Shown: one piece after another, positions 10,254 through 20,500 of the stretch
Position numbering within the stretch: the first letter of the stretch is position 1
Layout: every line of letters begins with the position of its first letter
NCBI RefSeq assembly: GCF_030731595.1
Contig: NZ_JANQTS010000039.1
Coordinates: forward strand, 70,143-104,870
DNA from: Yoonia sp.
Lineage (GTDB): Bacteria; Pseudomonadota; Alphaproteobacteria; Rhodobacterales; Rhodobacteraceae
Direction: 5' to 3'
Length of the DNA stretch: 34,728 nucleotides
Notes under the pieces: model-generated
Database searches by the model: none
What the model saw: the letters and a program-made list of their open reading frames with translations, nothing else
Told to the model about the DNA's origin: nothing
Program-made: the position numbers and the translations under genes

Positions 10254-11843
10254 ATGCTGTTGAACGCCCTGCCTCTTTTGGCCCCAATCATCTTGCTTGG
10301 TGCAGCCTTTGCGCCGCGCTGGTTGCATGGTCTCTCTGCGCAAAAGGGCGCGATGCTTGCGGAAGGGGCTGCATTGGCCGCTGTCGCCGTTGCGGGGCTC
10401 TCTGCGGTTTTGCTTGCGACATCGGGCAGCGGTGACAGCTTTCTGTTTGGTCTGTCCGGCATCGGTTTTTCTGTGCGCCTTGATATCATCAGCGTCGTGA
10501 TGCTGTTGCTGGTCACCTTCATCGGCTGGGTCGTGGTGCGTTATGCCCGCACCTATCTGGATGGAGAAGCGCGACAGGATGCGTTTACTTTCTGGCTCTT
10601 GGCTACGCTGGCTGCGGTGCTGCTGCTCGTGCAATCGGGCAATGTCGCACAGTTCGTCTTTGCCTGGATCGCGACCAGCATTTGTCTGCACAAACTCTTG
10701 CTGTTCTATCCAGAGCGGGTCGCGGCCCAGCGGGCGGCGCATAAGAAATTCGTCATCTCCCGGATCAGTGACTTGGCCATCATTGGTGCCGCGCTGCTTT
10801 TGGCCGGCACCTATGGCACGACGCAGATTTCAACCATTCTCGCGGAGGCCGAGCAGGGTCTTGGTGGCGGCTTTGCGCTTGCGGCTGCGGGATTGCTGGC
10901 GCTGGCTGCCATTCTGAAATCGGCCCAGTTCCCGACCCACGGATGGCTGACCGAGGTCATGGAAGCCCCAACACCTGTTTCTGCCCTGCTCCATGCTGGT
11001 GTCGTCAATGCGGGTGGCTTTGCCCTGATCCGCTTTGCGGATGTGATGCTGCTGTCGCCACTGGTGCTGGCGCTTCTGGTGTTGATCGGTGGGTTTACCG
11101 CGCTGTTCGGAGGTTTGGTCATGCTGACACAGCCAACAGTCAAGGCCTCGCTTGCATGGTCCACGATTGCGCAAATGGGATTCATGATCCTGCAATGTGG
11201 TCTTGCCCTATTCCCGCTGGCCTTGCTGCACATCGTGGCTCACTCACTTTACAAGGCGCACGCCTTCCTCTCCGCCGGTGGCGCAGTCGAACGGGTGGTG
11301 GCAATCCGCAAGCCGGGCCCTGTTGCGGTGCCCAATATGGGGGCGGTCACGCGGGCTTTTGTGGTCGCGCTTGCGATCTATGGCATTGTTTATGCGATCC
11401 TTGGGCTGGGCTTTGATTTTGGTGGCAAGTCGCCACAGGCGGTTGCCTTGGGTGCGATCCTGATCTTCGGAGTGGCTTATCTCCTGGCCCAAGGCTTTGC
11501 CGATGCGGCCCCACGGGCCTTGACCCAGCGCACGGCAACTTATGCGGCCACCGTGACGCTGAGCTATCTTGTCCTGCAAAGGGCGTCTGAATGGCTGACA
11601 GCGGGGACTTTGCCTGCAACCCCTCAGGCGGGGGCGCTGGAATGGGCCCTGATCCTTTTGGCGCTGATCAGCTTTGGCCTTGTGGCCTTGGCACAGGCAA
11701 CCTTGCCGCTTTGGTCATACCACCCGGCCGCACAGGGCTTGCGGGTGCATCTGACCAACGGGCTTTACATCAATGCGATCACCGACCGGATTTTGGGCGG
11801 TTGGGCGCGGACACCATCATCTGACAAAGGAGCGGCACAATGA
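10254..11843 (+). CDS. dabB: DabB, NuoL-like proton-conducting subunit of the DAB inorganic-carbon uptake complex
   Basis: This polytopic membrane protein of the proton-conducting transporter family (NuoL/MrpA type) pairs with DabA. The complex is thought to use the ion gradient to drive one-way hydration of CO2, so bicarbonate accumulates in the cytoplasm. I prefer the ATG at 10254 (529 residues) because GGAGA at 10244-10248 sits at normal spacing. An ATG at 10242 is the alternative and adds four residues. Membrane segments run through most of the chain. Conserved features are Lys222 in [31 protein letters not shown] and [14 protein letters not shown]. It lacks complex I neighbours, and its stop overlaps the dabA start as ATGA; this distinguishes it from a stray NuoL. 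A Mrp-type antiporter is the main alternative and is made unlikely by dabA. Confidence 0.92.
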   Translation: MLLNALPLLAPIILLGAAFAPRWLHGLSAQKGAMLAEGAALAAVAVAGLSAVLLATSGSGDSFLFGLSGIGFSVRLDIISVVMLLLVTFIGWVVVRYARTYLDGEARQDAFTFWLLATLAAVLLLVQSGNVAQFVFAWIATSICLHKLLLFYPERVAAQRAAHKKFVISRISDLAIIGAALLLAGTYGTTQISTILAEAEQGLGGGFALAAAGLLALAAILKSAQFPTHGWLTEVMEAPTPVSALLHAGVVNAGGFALIRFADVMLLSPLVLALLVLIGGFTALFGGLVMLTQPTVKASLAWSTIAQMGFMILQCGLALFPLALLHIVAHSLYKAHAFLSAGGAVERVVAIRKPGPVAVPNMGAVTRAFVVALAIYGIVYAILGLGFDFGGKSPQAVALGAILIFGVAYLLAQGFADAAPRALTQRTATYAATVTLSYLVLQRASEWLTAGTLPATPQAGALEWALILLALISFGLVALAQATLPLWSYHPAAQGLRVHLTNGLYINAITDRILGGWARTPSSDKGAAQ

Positions 11844-14254
11844 AGGCGGATACATATTCAGGATATACCGGCGCGCATCTGGAAGTGATTGCAAAGGCAG
11901 AGGCCGCTGGTCGCGCCATCCCGCCTCTTTGGCCCCTGTCATCCTCTGTCGCGGTCAACCCGTTTCTGGGCCAGACCGAGCAGACCTTGCCACAGGTCGC
12001 CGCACTTTTGGCGCGGGTGGCGGGTACGTCCGTCACAATGCCAAGGTCATGGTATGCGGCCAAGATCGCGGATGGGACCATATCCGCGGCTGACCTGACA
12101 GCGGCACTTGCGCAGTTTCCGGAAGCCGCAAAGGATATTGCAGCGCTGAAAGACGCGGCAAAGACCCCGGTCACAACGCCCGCCAAATGCGCAACAGTGG
12201 CCGATCTGGCAGCCGAAGTTTCTGGCATCGACTGGCCCGGCATCGTGCAAGAGCGGTTCGGCGTCTGGGCTGCGGGCTATTTTGATGCAGGCCAAGCCTT
12301 GTGGCAGCACAAGCCCGGCCGCGGCGCATATGACGCTTGGCGCGACTTTGCGACCCACGACCTGACAGCCGAGATTGCCGGTCTTGCAGGCTTTGCTGCG
12401 CAAGTCGCCAATGCGCCCGCACAGACCCGCAATGCACTTGTGGCCGCTGCGGATGTGCTTGGCCTGACAGCCGCAGCATCCCAGACGTATTTTCACCAGC
12501 TTCTTTTGGAACTGGGAGGTTGGTCGCAGGTGGCGCGGTACCGATTGTGGCAGGCAGAGCTTGCCGGTGGAACAGATGTAACAACGACTGATGTCTTGAC
12601 CATCAGGTTGATCTGGGAACAGGCGCTTTATGCGCAATACAAACCGCAGATCGCCGCGAAATGGGCAAAGGTCTGTGCGACCCATGCAGCCCCTGTTGCG
12701 CCAAACACCGATCAGGTGATTGATGCTGCCTTGCAGACGGCCGCCGAACTTGCTGGCCAGCGGAGCTTGGCTGCAACGCTGAACGCCCCTGCGGAGGCGA
12801 CACAAGAAGGACGTCCCGCGCTTCAGGCCGCTTTCTGCATTGATGTGCGCTCTGAGGTGTTCAGGCGCGCCTTGGAAAGTGTCGACCCACGTATTCAGAC
12901 CCTCGGGTTTGCAGGCTTCTTTGGGTTGACGGCGGCGCATCGGGGATTTGCCTCTGATGTGCAAGAAATGCGGTTGCCGGTGCTGCTCAATCACGGTGTG
13001 ACAAGCAAATCGGGAAGTGACGCCGACGCCCTTGCCGACCAGAACGCACGCTTTGCCGCGCGGGCAGGGCGGGCTTGGGGGCGCTTTAAGCTTGCAGCCG
13101 TGTCATCCTTTGCTTTCGTCGAAGCTACGGGCCCCGTTTATGTGGGCAAGCTGTTGCGCGACGCGCTGGGGCTTGATGCGGCGAAAGCGCCGGACAAGCA
13201 GGCCCCCGTTCTTGATGACAGCTTTGGCCCGGCAGAGCGTATCGGTGCTGCGACGGCGATCCTGAACGCCATGTCACTGACCGAGAACTTTGCACCGTTG
13301 GTGCTGCTTTTCGGGCACGGCGCCAATGTCGTGAACAACCCCCATGCCAGCGCGCTGCATTGTGGGGCCTGCGGTGGCTATTCGGGCGAAGTTAATGCGC
13401 GGCTCTTGGCCGGCATTCTGAATGACAAGGCGGTGCGCGCAGGTCTTGCCAAGAACGGGATTACGGTCCCCGAGGACACGCTGTTCGTAGGTGGTTTGCA
13501 CGATACGACCACTGATGTTGTCACTATCTACGACGCGGATTTTGCCGGCCACGGTCACAAATCCCATCTCAAGACCGCAGAGGCCTGGTTGGCCTCTGCT
13601 GGCAAGCTGGCACGCACCGAACGCGCCCTGCGCCTGCCGCGTGCTGCAAATGGCGCAGATGTGAGCCATCGGAGCCGGGACTGGGCCGAAACACGGCCCG
13701 AGTGGGCACTCGCAGGTTGCAAAGCCTTTATCGCAGCGCCACGGGCACGCACCAAGGGCAAGGGTCTTGAAGGGCGGGCCTTCTTGCATGATTACAACTG
13801 GCGCAAGGACGAAGGCTTTGGCGTGCTCGAACTGATCCTGACAGCGCCTGTCGTGGTCGCGAGCTGGATCAGCCTGCAGTACTATGGCTCTGTTGTCGCG
13901 CCCGATGTGTTCGGGGCTGGCAACAAGCTTTTGCACAACGTGACTGGCGGCATAGGTGTGGTTGAAGGCAACGGCGGTGCCTTGCGCGGCGGTTTGCCAT
14001 GGCAATCGGTACATGACGGAGAAAACTATGCCCACGACCCGTTGCGGCTGTCTGTCTGCGTCGAGGCGCCTGCCGAAGCGATCACGGATATTCTCGGGAA
14101 GCACCCCAATGTGCGTGCTTTGTTTGACAACCGCTGGCTGCATCTTTTCACGCTCGATGAAACCGGCAAGCTATCCGCGCGATATGATGGCGATCTGACA
14201 TGGTCGCCCGTTGAGGCTGCATCTGTGGCAGATCAGCGCGACATTGCTGCCTGA
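11840..14254 (+). CDS. dabA: DabA, beta-carbonic-anhydrase-like zinc subunit of the DAB inorganic-carbon uptake complex (DUF2309)
   Basis: This is the large peripheral subunit that with DabB forms an energy-coupled carbonic anhydrase on the cytoplasmic side of the membrane. Its 804 residues match the DUF2309 family. The expected zinc site is complete: Cys333 and Asp335 in [12 protein letters not shown], His493 in [12 protein letters not shown] and Cys508 in [12 protein letters not shown]. His493 and Cys508 are 15 apart, the same spacing as the His524/Cys539 pair reported for Halothiobacillus DabA. A hydrophobic stretch near the C-terminus (about 668-690, [20 protein letters not shown]) may contact the membrane subunit. 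AAGGAG at 11827-11832 gives a good ribosome site, and the start overlaps the dabB stop. No RuBisCO or carboxysome gene is in the window, so the bicarbonate may feed anaplerotic carboxylases (inference). Confidence 0.95.
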   Translation: MKADTYSGYTGAHLEVIAKAEAAGRAIPPLWPLSSSVAVNPFLGQTEQTLPQVAALLARVAGTSVTMPRSWYAAKIADGTISAADLTAALAQFPEAAKDIAALKDAAKTPVTTPAKCATVADLAAEVSGIDWPGIVQERFGVWAAGYFDAGQALWQHKPGRGAYDAWRDFATHDLTAEIAGLAGFAAQVANAPAQTRNALVAAADVLGLTAAASQTYFHQLLLELGGWSQVARYRLWQAELAGGTDVTTTDVLTIRLIWEQALYAQYKPQIAAKWAKVCATHAAPVAPNTDQVIDAALQTAAELAGQRSLAATLNAPAEATQEGRPALQAAFCIDVRSEVFRRALESVDPRIQTLGFAGFFGLTAAHRGFASDVQEMRLPVLLNHGVTSKSGSDADALADQNARFAARAGRAWGRFKLAAVSSFAFVEATGPVYVGKLLRDALGLDAAKAPDKQAPVLDDSFGPAERIGAATAILNAMSLTENFAPLVLLFGHGANVVNNPHASALHCGACGGYSGEVNARLLAGILNDKAVRAGLAKNGITVPEDTLFVGGLHDTTTDVVTIYDADFAGHGHKSHLKTAEAWLASAGKLARTERALRLPRAANGADVSHRSRDWAETRPEWALAGCKAFIAAPRARTKGKGLEGRAFLHDYNWRKDEGFGVLELILTAPVVVASWISLQYYGSVVAPDVFGAGNKLLHNVTGGIGVVEGNGGALRGGLPWQSVHDGENYAHDPLRLSVCVEAPAEAITDILGKHPNVRALFDNRWLHLFTLDETGKLSARYDGDLTWSPVEAASVADQRDIAA

Positions 14255-14305
14255 CCCCGCGTTAGAAGTGCGGGTTACTTGTATGCAAAAAATTTGATTC
14301 CAGTG

Positions 14306-14334
14306 AGGGCCTTCGCAGATGTGGAGGCCCTTTT
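14306..14334 (+). terminator. rho-independent terminator of the dab operon
   Basis: AGGGCCT (14306-14312) pairs with AGGCCCT (14325-14331) over 7 bp with a 12-base loop, and TTTT starts at 14331. It lies about 50 bases after the dabA stop. A weaker CCCGC/GCGGG hairpin lies between it and the stop codon. Confidence 0.7.
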
Positions 14335-14570
14335 AAGGTTAATGCAACAAGGCAGAATATGGCCTGTCTATGGCGGGCTCACGTCCCCTTTGCGACTGCG
14401 CTGTGGCACTCCCGTGTCCAGACTATGGCTCTGAATTTAAATAATATTTTATGCCTGTCCTTTTGGACAGGTTCCACCAGAAAGTATATTGAGGAAGGCC
14501 GAACTCGCTCTTAACGACAGCGTTGATTGAGTGGTGCTTTGCCTGCACCGTGTAACAGTGAAAGAGTTCT
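14335..14570. promoter_or_regulatory. leader and promoter region of the surface-protein operon
   Basis: Together with the dab terminator this makes a 316-base gap with no gene. It holds an AT-rich stretch (14432-14452) and right after it a perfect hairpin, CCTGTCC-TTTT-GGACAGG, at 14454-14471, about 100 bases before the start of the DUF11 gene. The AT-rich stretch is the most likely promoter core. The hairpin would lie in the 5' part of the transcript or act as an operator. No sigma-factor motif is clear enough to assign. Confidence 0.4.
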
Positions 14571-17500
14571 ATGTTGTGTTCCGTTCGGCGCTCTCGCGCC
14601 ATGCTTGTGCTTAAGTCCTTCGTAAACTTCCAAACCTTCGTACTCGCGCTTTTCCTGAGCTTCGCAGGTACATTGAGCCATGCGCAGGACTGGTTGGTCG
14701 AAGTCACCGATACAGTTGACGGGATCGAATATGATCCGTCGCCTGCAGGAACGGTGATCCGAATGTTGGTCACCGTCCAGAACGACAGTGTGAGCGCGGC
14801 ACCCGAAACCACGATGTCATTTGAAGTGCCTCAGTCCGGTGTGCCTGGTTCTGTGACTTTGGTCGGCACCAGCAGCAACGGGGCCAATCCCGCAATCTTT
14901 AACTGTTTGCCTATCTCATCGCCCGCGGTTCCAGTCCTTGCTGGCACCACGGTGACCTGCACTGTGCCCTCGATTCCGGGCAAGTTGAATTTTGATGATG
15001 AACCGTTCAACGCGCAGGTGATCCTTGATTTTCAAACAACGGCACAAACATCCTTTACGGTAACGCCAAGTGTGCCAGTCGGTGCCGGCGAGGTGAACAC
15101 AGACAACAATACAGAACCGCAGCCGATTACAATCAATGCGGGTGTCGATCTCGATGTTGATATCTCTACGCCGTCTACGACACTTGCATCGGGCGAAGTT
15201 TTCGATTGGACCATTGATGTCACGAACTTTGGACCAAACAGTGCCGACAGCTATGTCCTGACCATTCCGGCTCCGACCAATGTCATCAACATCGTTGCAC
15301 CGGCAGGCTGCTCTCTGTCAGCCGGCAACTATACCTGTAATATCTCGGCGCCGATTGCCCCGACTGGTGGCACGGCTGTTCCTTTGACCTTTACCGGCCA
15401 AATCGACATCGGCGGTCCTTCGGATGTGACGCTCGAAGCCTTTGTCGGCAGTTCATCGCCTCTTGATCCTAACGCTGACAACGACAGCGCCTCGTTGGTA
15501 TTGAGTGTGGAAGAAGGCACTGATGCCTTTATCGGAAAAAGCCGCACACCGTCTGAAAGCACCCTGCTTGTCGGGGAACTGGTCACATTTACCCTGAACA
15601 CTGGCTATATTGGCAATGCGCCAACGGACATTTTGGTGGTCGATACGCTTCCGGCGAACTACCGGTTTGAAGAGTTCCTTGCCACCGACGGCTATGCCTG
15701 TACTGCAGCCAATCTTCCCGACCTGGAATGTACTTTGGCAACAGCCGGCGGCGCCGGACTTGCTGGCCCACAAGACATGGGTGATATCGTTTTCACGGCC
15801 ACATTGATTGCGCCGGGTGCGAGCATCCAGAATACCGCAGAAATCAGCTTCAACGGTGTCGACTCAAACCCAGCCAACAATATCGCGTCGGACACAGCGA
15901 TCACAGTCGCAGAGCCCTTTGTAGATCTGGTCGCCCGCAAGACCGGACCAAGCCCACGGTTGGTCGTTTCGGATCAGACCTATGTGTTCGGTATCAGCGC
16001 GCGCAATGAAGGCAATGCGGATTTCGTCGGCACACTTACGCTGACTGATACGATCCCTGCGGGAATGAATGTTGTTAGTCTCGCCCCCAATGGCGCGTCC
16101 TGTACTGTGGGCGGCAACCCTGTCAGCCCTAGTGTCGGCAGCCCGGTTTTGGGCGAGGCGATCTTTGTTTGCTCGTTTGTCTATACGGAAGCTAACCCAC
16201 TGCCAGGATCGAACAATCCCGCCAGTTCAGCGCGGAATACACCTACAATCAATTTTGGGACACGCACGACAGCTGAAGGTACCATTACAAATACTGTGAC
16301 TGTGCTTTCCGGCGATGCAGATATCGACGCGCGCAACGATGGCAACAACAACACCGCGACAGTGGGTGTGACATCCGCGGCACCTGCAAACTCTGCTGAT
16401 CTGGTTGCCGTCAAATCACTCTCGCCAACCAACGCCAGCACAACTGCTGTTGCCGGAACGCCGTTCTCGTTCGACTTGGAAATTCAGAACCGTGGCCCGC
16501 AGGAGTCGTTGAATGTGCGCGTGACCGATACGCTCTCGAACTTGCAAGCTGGGAGTGCGGCAGTTGGTATCGCCTACCTCAACACAAGCTATAATAGCTG
16601 TACCGCTCCAGGAACCGGTTCAACACGGTCGTTGACCTGCAACGGTTTGACTGTGCCTGTCTGCGGGCCGGGATCTGCGCCAGTCCTCGGGGGACCAGAG
16701 GTCGCTTGCCCGATCATTCGCGTGACTGTGGTGCCTGGTGGTGATGGCACACTGAACGGATCAGGCTTGATCCAGCGGACAAATACTTTCCGCGCAGTGT
16801 CACAGACGACACCCGATCCAACCGTGCCGAACGACGCGAGCGTCACATACTTCATGGAACCACGGGCTGACGTCACCGTCAGCAAGACTGCTCCGTCGCC
16901 CGTGAACGCAGGCCAAGATCTGAGCTATGTGGTGACCGCCACCAACCGCAACGTCGGTTTGAGCAGCGCGCAAGACGTTCAGATCGTCGACACCTTGCCA
17001 CCAAATGTGCGCTTGATCTCGGTGACGCCAGCTAGTCCGACGACGACCTGTCTGCCGATTGCGACAAATACGCTTTCCTTGCCGGGCGCACAGCTTGATG
17101 TGACCTGTAATTTTGGAACGCTCCCACCAAACTCTTCGCGCAACGTCACAATTCTTGTGCGGCCCCTCGATGCGGCTGTTGGTACCACCCTTGTCAACAA
17201 CGTTGCCGTCAGCACATCGACCATTGAAACCGATACGGACAACAACACGGCGATTGCGACGACCCTTGTGAACCCGCCTATCACGGAATTGTCGGTGAAT
17301 AAGTCCGACTCCGTGAATACGCTGACTGTTGGCGAAGACGTCATCTATACCGTGCGCGTCAACAACACTGCTGCCTCTGCCGCACAAAACGTGGTGGTCA
17401 CCGATAACTGGCCCGCGGAAGCCGCAACAGGCGGTCTGATCAGCTTTCGCAGCGTGACACCGCCTGCCGGTGGGACATGCTCGCCTTTGACAGGGCAGGT

Positions 17501-20500
17501 CGGGGCAGGTGATGCGCCGGTCTATGGCACTGAAATAACCTGCACCGTGCCGTTCCTTGAAGGGAACTCTTTCTTCGAGTTTACGCTGCGCGGGACCGGT
17601 GTGCGCAAAGGCGATGTGCGGAACTTTGTCAACGTATTCTCGAACGAGACATTGCTGGGTTACGAGATTGACCCCGACAACAACGAGACTTCGGAAGGTA
17701 CGACGGTCCGTACGCGGTCTGACGTCGCGGTCGTCAAAACGGCCCCTGCATCAAGCCCGAGTGTTGGCGATGTGTTTGACTGGACAGCCGTTGTTTCGGT
17801 CCCGGCAGGCATCACCTCTATCGCCGAAGCTGATGGGGTGGTGTTCACCGACAGATTGCCCGTTGGCATGGTTTTGGCCGGTGCGCCGACAGCCGTCGCA
17901 TCTGGAACCTCTGGGGGAACGCTCAATACTTGTACCGGGCCAATTGGCACGCGCGATATACGCTGCGAATTCGGTACTATCCTGCCCGGTGGCGCGATGA
18001 CGATCACGATCCCTGTTCGGGTCAATCGCGTCACGTCCGAGCCACAACGCTTTACGAATACAGCAACTGTCAGCACAACATCGTTTGACAGCGATCCAGA
18101 CAATAACACCAGCACGGCTTTTGTTGATATCTTGTCTTCTTCGATTTCGGGCAATGTCTTCCGTGATTTTGCCGATGACGTGGACTTCAACGGTGGTGAC
18201 AGCAACATCGAAGGTGTTTTGGTCACGCTGACAGGCACAGTGGACGGTGTACCGATTGACCCGATTACTTTGCCGACAGACGCAGACGGGAATTTCGCAT
18301 TCTTGTATCTGGCCGCAGGCGAATACACCGTCACCCGCGGTGCAACAGGCGAACCGCCTTTTGTCGACGGGACCAATACTGTGGGCAACATCGGCGGCTC
18401 GGATATCGGCGCCGTTTCTCCGACAGAAAACGCGATCACGGGCATTGTCTTGCCTGACAATACGGATCACGTGGACAACATCTTCCGGATTGTCCCGACA
18501 GCACGGATCGGGCTTGCAAAATCAGGTGCCATCACCGTTCAGAACATCGATGGCTCGTTTGACGCTACATTTACGCTTGTTGTCGAAAACCTCAGCCTTG
18601 AGACCCTGGAGTCCATCGAAGTCGTGGACAACCTGACAGATGGCCCGTCGCCGTTTGGTTCATATGTGGCCGCTGGTCCTTTGACGAATGGTGACTATAC
18701 GATCCTGCCAGCAGGCGTGAGCGGCAGCTGTACCGTAGCGAATGGCACAGCAAACGGCGCTTTCAACGGTTCGGGCCAAACGCTTTTGGTCAGCGGTGTC
18801 ACGCTTGCGCCGGATGCGACCTGTACCGTGATCTTTACCGCCCGGATTTTCCCGGCCCAAGACCGCTTGAGCGGACCGTTCATCAACCAAGCGGAGGTTA
18901 CTGGCACTGGTGTGCTTTCAGGTCAGGAACCAGATGATCTCTCTGATGATGGGTCAGTTCCCGACACAAACGGGAATGGCGTTGCAAACGAATCTGGGGA
19001 AAATGACCCGACAGTCCTGTCGCCCAGCACAGCCTCCAGCATCGCGTTGGTCAAGGTGGGTGATATATCGGCGCTCGACTTCCCTTTAGAGCAAGGCGAT
19101 CTGATCACCTACCGCTTCACCGTCCAGAATACGGGTGACCTGACGCTGACCGACATCGAGGTCCGTGACCCGATGATCAGTGCGGATGTGATAGGCACAA
19201 TCGCGCGGCTTGATCCACTGGAGGTCTCGGCCCCGATCGAGGCGACTTACGCGATCACGCTGGATGATCTTGATGCAGGCGAAGTGGTCAACACGGCCAC
19301 TGTTGTCGGCACCGACCCATTTGGTCGCCAGCCAACAGATGTCAGTGGTACCGCTTTCGACAACGATATCGATACAACGACGACATTGCCTGTGGCACCT
19401 GGCATCAGCCTGGTTAAGACAGCTGTGCTCGATAGTGCCGGTGACCCCACACGGGTTGGTGACACGATCACATACAGCTTCACGATTACGAACACAGGTA
19501 ACGTGCGTCTGTTTGATGTTCTGCTGACTGATCCGCTCTCGGCTGATGCTGCTTTCACTTTCGCACCAGGCACGGTCAATCCAATTGCATCGCTTGATCC
19601 AGGTGCGGCCAATGCGGTCATCATCACGGCGACCTATATCGTCGATCAGGATGATATTGACGCAGGCGAAGTGCTCAATACCGCCAGCGTAGTTGGTACG
19701 GCTCCTGACGGCGGCGGCACGTTCACCGATGACAGTTCAGCCGATGTTCCGCTGAACCGTGTCCCGTTGATCGAGACAACCAAGACGCAGGTTTTTGACA
19801 ATCTGGACGGTCTGGACAGCATCGGCGACGTGGTAACTTATACCATCACGGTCGAAAACATCGGCAACGTCCCCCTGACCAACGTCGCGGTTGTTGATAC
19901 CCTGACCGATCTGAATGGTGATCCACTGGATCTGACAACAGGCCCGACTTTCGAACCTGCGCTGTCTGATGCACCCGAAGGTGAACTCGCACCCGGAGAG
20001 ATTGCCACCTATTCGGCGACCTTTGTTCTGGATCTGCAAGCAATCAACGCGCGTGGTGTGTCAAATACTGTGCTTGCGACGGGCGACGGTTTTGACGGCA
20101 GCGGCCCTCCGGGCGCACCGGTCGAAGTGTCTGACGTGTCCGATGATGGCATTGATTCAGATGGCAACACAGAAGACGATCCAACCGTGTTGCCTTTGGC
20201 TGCATCCACGAACATCACGGGACTGACAATGGTCAAGACGACACCATTGCAACTGGTCAACCGTGGTGACGTGATCCCTTACACAATTACTCTGACAAAC
20301 GAGAACATCTTCGTTCAGGGACCCTTTGATCTAGTGGACCGTTTGCCGAATGGGATGATCTACATCCCAGGTTCGGCGACGATTGACGGGGTAGCGGCTG
20401 ATGTGACTTTCACGGCCGGTCGTGTGACCTGGTCTGATGTCACAGTCCCTGCAGAGGGCACAACGGAAGTAACGCTGAATGCGCGTATTCTGAACGGTGC

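Noticed and set aside
10254-11843. Assignment as complex I subunit NuoL or a Mrp antiporter subunit
   Set aside because: It overlaps dabA and has no nuo or mrp neighbours; the pair is diagnostic for the DAB system.
14375-14395. Motif GGGCTC...TTTGCGA similar to 32711-32731 (15 of 21 identical), both upstream of exported-protein genes
   Set aside because: The second copy is a palindrome and the first is not, the distance to the gene differs, and matches of this quality are expected by chance in 35 kb.
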